Below are positions 7,862 to 9,821 of a stretch of DNA of 9,821 nt, in pieces (within the stretch, counting starts at the first letter, position 1; every line of letters begins with the position of its first letter). The notes under the pieces are model-generated. The model was not told the DNA's origin and searched no databases. It saw nothing but the letters and a program-made list of their open reading frames with translations. The DNA comes from Flavobacteriales bacterium (GTDB taxonomy: Bacteria; Bacteroidota; Bacteroidia; Flavobacteriales; Flavobacteriaceae): NCBI GenBank assembly GCA_011525065.1, contig WTIY01000016.1:1648-11468 (forward strand), in the 5' to 3' direction. A program made the translations under genes and the position numbers.

Positions 7862-9123
7862 TGGGATATACGCGGCGAAATTCTAAAATTGATTGGTGGA
7901 TGGTTGGCCTCTACACTGCCCTGGTTTGCTTTGGTTGGGTGAACATTTACTCCGCTTCATTAACAGAGGCACAGTCCCTTTTGGATCTCAATGAGATTTA
8001 TGGCAAACAATTGCTTTGGATACTGCTTAGTGTCGTTTTAATTGTTTTTATCCTGGCCGTTGAATCAAAATTTTACGAACGCTTCTCTAGTTTGATTTAT
8101 TTATTTGCCCTAGTAGCCCTGCTAGGGCTTTACGCATTTGGTCAAACCATTAACGGGGCCACCTCCTGGTATTCTTTCGGCGGATTCAGTCTTCAGCCCA
8201 GTGAATTTGCTAAGACCGCCACTGCCCTAGCTCTGGGTAAATTTGTGGGCGACATCCAGACCAACATCAAGCAGTGGCAAGATCAATGGAAATCCATTCT
8301 GATTATTGGGCTTCCCGCTCTTTTGATTATTCCTCAACCCGATCCCGGCAGCGCTTTGGTCTATGCCGCCTTTATTCTGCCCTTATATCGGGAAGGGCTG
8401 AATTATCTTTTTTTGAGCTTCGCCGTAGCCCTTGGATTGCTTTTTGTCGGAACGCTGTTGTTAGAAGTAAATGGAATGCTCATCGTGTTGTTGGTCTTGG
8501 TGATGGGTTACCTCTGGTGGCAAAAACGAAATCGCCATCGCATCAAATGGGGACGACTTTTTGTAACCTGGGCCATGGCCATTGGCTTTGTTTATTCTGT
8601 GAACTATGTTTTTCACTCTGTTTTTGAACAGAGACACCGGGATCGCATCAACCTGGTCCTTGGGAAAGCAGTCGACAGTAATTCAATAGGTTACAACACG
8701 CATCAGAGTGAAATCGCTATAGGGAGTGGCCGCTGGTGGGGAAAAGGATGGCTTCAGGGGACCCAAACCAAGGGCAATTTCGTGCCTGAGCAACATACCG
8801 ATTATATTTTCAGTACCGTCGGGGAGGAATGGGGATTTATGGGATCGACCTTCTTGATAATGCTGTTTGTGGCCTTGATTTTACGTGTACTTTATCGCGC
8901 TGAAAAGCAAAAATCCATTTTTGGTCGGGTTTATGGCTACAGTGTTGCCTCAATCATCTTTCTGCATTTTTTCGTTAATATAGGCATGGTCATTGGCCTG
9001 CTTCCTACGGTAGGTATTCCTCTTCCTTTGATCAGTTACGGGGGCTCAGGACTGTGGGGATTCACGATTCTGCTGTTCATTTTTATCAAGCTAGATAGCG
9101 CCAACTATGTGAATATTTCTTAA
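7861..9123 (+). CDS. rodA: Rod shape-determining protein RodA (SEDS peptidoglycan glycosyltransferase)
   Basis: RodA polymerises lipid II into glycan strands and is partnered with PBP2, encoded just upstream. The 420-residue protein has about ten membrane segments. SEDS family motifs include SWYSFGGFSLQPSEFAK (102-118), PQPDPGSALVY (158-168), the extracellular block RINLVLGKAVDSNSIGYNTH followed by QSEIAIGSG (282-290), FVPEQHTDYIFSTVGEEWGF (307-326) and LLPTVGIPLPLISYGGSGL (380-398). Asp272 in that extracellular block aligns with the catalytic aspartate known from Thermus and E. coli RodA. I start it at ATG 7861 (TGATG with mrdA); a GTG at 7858 would add one Met and form a four-base GTGA overlap, and the sequence does not exclude it. 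FtsW is the close paralogue, but pairing with mreBCD and PBP2 makes RodA the right call. The stop abuts that of the convergent dppC-like gene. Confidence 0.95.
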   Translation: MGYTRRNSKIDWWMVGLYTALVCFGWVNIYSASLTEAQSLLDLNEIYGKQLLWILLSVVLIVFILAVESKFYERFSSLIYLFALVALLGLYAFGQTINGATSWYSFGGFSLQPSEFAKTATALALGKFVGDIQTNIKQWQDQWKSILIIGLPALLIIPQPDPGSALVYAAFILPLYREGLNYLFLSFAVALGLLFVGTLLLEVNGMLIVLLVLVMGYLWWQKRNRHRIKWGRLFVTWAMAIGFVYSVNYVFHSVFEQRHRDRINLVLGKAVDSNSIGYNTHQSEIAIGSGRWWGKGWLQGTQTKGNFVPEQHTDYIFSTVGEEWGFMGSTFLIMLFVALILRVLYRAEKQKSIFGRVYGYSVASIIFLHFFVNIGMVIGLLPTVGIPLPLISYGGSGLWGFTILLFIFIKLDSANYVNIS

Positions 9124-9128
9124 TTAAG
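9119..9128. repeat. 10-bp perfect palindrome spanning two abutting stop codons
   Basis: CTTAATTAAG is self-complementary. Its centre is the junction between the rodA TAA (9121-9123, +) and the TAA of the convergent permease gene (9124-9126, -). It is too short and AT-rich to act as a terminator, and most of it follows from two facing TAA codons. Confidence 0.6.
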
Positions 9129-9821
9129 CATTCACATCAAGGACCTCTCGCAGCGCATTGCCCATGAGCATAAATGCCATAACCAGCATCATAATAGCAA
9201 AACCTGGCACAAGCGCTAAAAACGGTTTACCCAAAACAATATAAGCATAGTGATCTTTGATGATGCTTCCCCAACTCGGTATCGGCGGCTGAGCACCGAT
9301 TCCCAAAAAACTAAGGCCACTTTCAATTAAAATGGCTGAGGCAAAATTCGCCGCAGAAATAATGATCACTGGGGTCAAACTATTAGGTAAAATATGACGC
9401 CATATGATGCGATTATCTGAGTAGCCAAGCCCTCGCGCGGCGGTAATATATTGACGCTGTTTAACGCTCATGACTTGACCGCGTACCACTCGGGCCACTT
9501 CCACCCACATGGTCAGACCAACGGCAATGAAAACCTGCCAAAACCCTTTGCCCAATGCCAAAGTAATTGCAATGACCAACAATAGGGTGGGTATGGACCA
9601 AGTCACGTTGATTAACCACATGATAATTTGGTCTATCCTTCCGCCGTAATAACCCGAAACTGCACCCAAAGTAATCCCAATAATCAATGAAATCATCACG
9701 GCAATCAATCCAACAGAGAGCGATACCCGAAGTCCGATAAGCATTCTACTGAGTAAATCTCTTCCGTATTTATCTGTGCCAAGCCAAAATGTCTGGGTCT
9801 TTATAAAATCACTTTTAGTCA
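9124..9821 (-). CDS. Dipeptide/oligopeptide ABC transporter permease, DppC/OppC type (5' end outside window)
   Basis: This is an inner-membrane permease of the peptide/nickel (PepT) ABC importer family, the C subunit that pairs with a B-type permease, two ATPases and a binding protein. The frame stays open beyond the ATG at 9744 to the window edge, giving 231 visible residues. The upstream part holds LGTDKYGRDLLSRM (visible residues 13-26), a conserved DppC/OppC motif, so 9744 is an internal Met and not the start. The BPD transporter domain follows with several membrane helices, the EAA loop YITAARGLGYSDNRIIWRHI (124-143) that contacts the ATPase, and LSFLGIGAQPPIPSWG (169-184), typical of the C subunit. 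About 60 or more N-terminal residues, with the first membrane helix, lie outside the window. Substrate cannot be told from the permease. Its partners, if linked, would be upstream on the minus strand past base 9821. Confidence 0.92.
   Translation of the reverse strand, partial: TKSDFIKTQTFWLGTDKYGRDLLSRMLIGLRVSLSVGLIAVMISLIIGITLGAVSGYYGGRIDQIIMWLINVTWSIPTLLLVIAITLALGKGFWQVFIAVGLTMWVEVARVVRGQVMSVKQRQYITAARGLGYSDNRIIWRHILPNSLTPVIIISAANFASAILIESGLSFLGIGAQPPIPSWGSIIKDHYAYIVLGKPFLALVPGFAIMMLVMAFMLMGNALREVLDVNA

Larger units (their letters stand above)
3598..9123 (+). other. Elongasome operon mreB-mreC-mreD-mrdA-rodA
   Basis: Five same-strand genes with gaps of +19, -11, -4 and -1 bases almost certainly form one transcription unit. 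Together they encode the rod-complex core: the MreB filament, the MreC/MreD membrane regulators, the PBP2 transpeptidase and the RodA glycosyltransferase. The overlaps suggest translational coupling, which would help keep the membrane partners in balance. The putative TACATTTG promoter lies just upstream, and no internal promoter or terminator was seen. Confidence 0.85.

Noticed and set aside
8107..8128. Perfect 7-bp inverted repeat GCCCTAG / CTAGGGC with an 8-base loop
   Set aside because: It lies in the middle of rodA in a run of Ala and Leu codons (LALVALLGL), has no T-tract after it and would stop the operon's last gene. Probably a chance product of codon use.
8274..8627. 117-codon plus-strand frame inside rodA
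   Set aside because: The translation is rich in Arg, Ser, Trp and Cys with no domain, while the overlapping frame carries conserved SEDS motifs.
9124..9744. Permease read as a complete 206-residue protein starting at ATG 9744
   Set aside because: The frame continues upstream to the window edge and encodes LGTDKYGRDLLSR directly before that Met, a conserved DppC/OppC motif, so the gene is truncated by the window and not short.
1..9821. Mobile elements, CRISPR arrays, defence islands or horizontally acquired segments
   Set aside because: No transposase, integrase, tRNA, terminal inverted repeats, spaced direct repeats or abrupt change in composition was seen; the genes are core metabolism, cell shape and transport.

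Overview
The window looks like a chromosomal core region of a member of the Bacteroidota, most likely the class Flavobacteriia or a close relative. Three things point there: the protein sequences (for example the short PurH with KHNNACG at its catalytic site, and the MreB and RodA motifs), the gene order purH-mreB-mreC-mreD-mrdA-rodA as I recall it from flavobacterial genomes, and the near absence of Shine-Dalgarno sequences together with a Bacteroidota-type -7 promoter element (TACATTTG) in front of mreB. Genus cannot be decided from the sequence alone.

Layout. Bases 1-615 (+) hold the C-terminal 204 residues of a GH13 sucrose-phosphorylase-like enzyme whose 5' part lies outside the window. 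It converges with a MacB/FtsX-type ABC permease (633-1886, -) that has no ATPase gene beside it here. A 117-bp divergent spacer (1887-2003) separates that permease from purH (2004-3542, +), which encodes the enzyme for the last two steps of IMP synthesis. A 55-bp spacer carrying a good -7 element precedes the cell-shape cluster: mreB (3598-4626), mreC (4646-5488), mreD (5478-5990), mrdA/PBP2 (5987-7861) and rodA (7861-9123), all on +. From mreC onward each gene overlaps the next by 11, 4 and 1 bases. The window closes with a dipeptide/oligopeptide ABC permease of the DppC type (9124-9821, -), cut at its 5' end. Its stop codon abuts the rodA stop with no spacer.

How they work together. MreB filaments on the inner face of the membrane, MreC and MreD in the membrane and periplasm, the SEDS glycosyltransferase RodA and the transpeptidase PBP2 together form the elongasome, which inserts new peptidoglycan along the side wall. 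All catalytic motifs I looked for in these proteins are present, so the pathway looks functional and the cell is probably rod-shaped. purH and the flanking transporter and sugar genes have no evident mechanistic link to it.

I looked for mobile elements, CRISPR arrays, RNA genes, toxin or defence modules and unexplained repeats and saw none. Almost every base is coding, and the longest non-coding stretch is 117 bp. I do not see an undescribed system. The findings below are modest observations about gene boundaries, promoters and orphan subunits.
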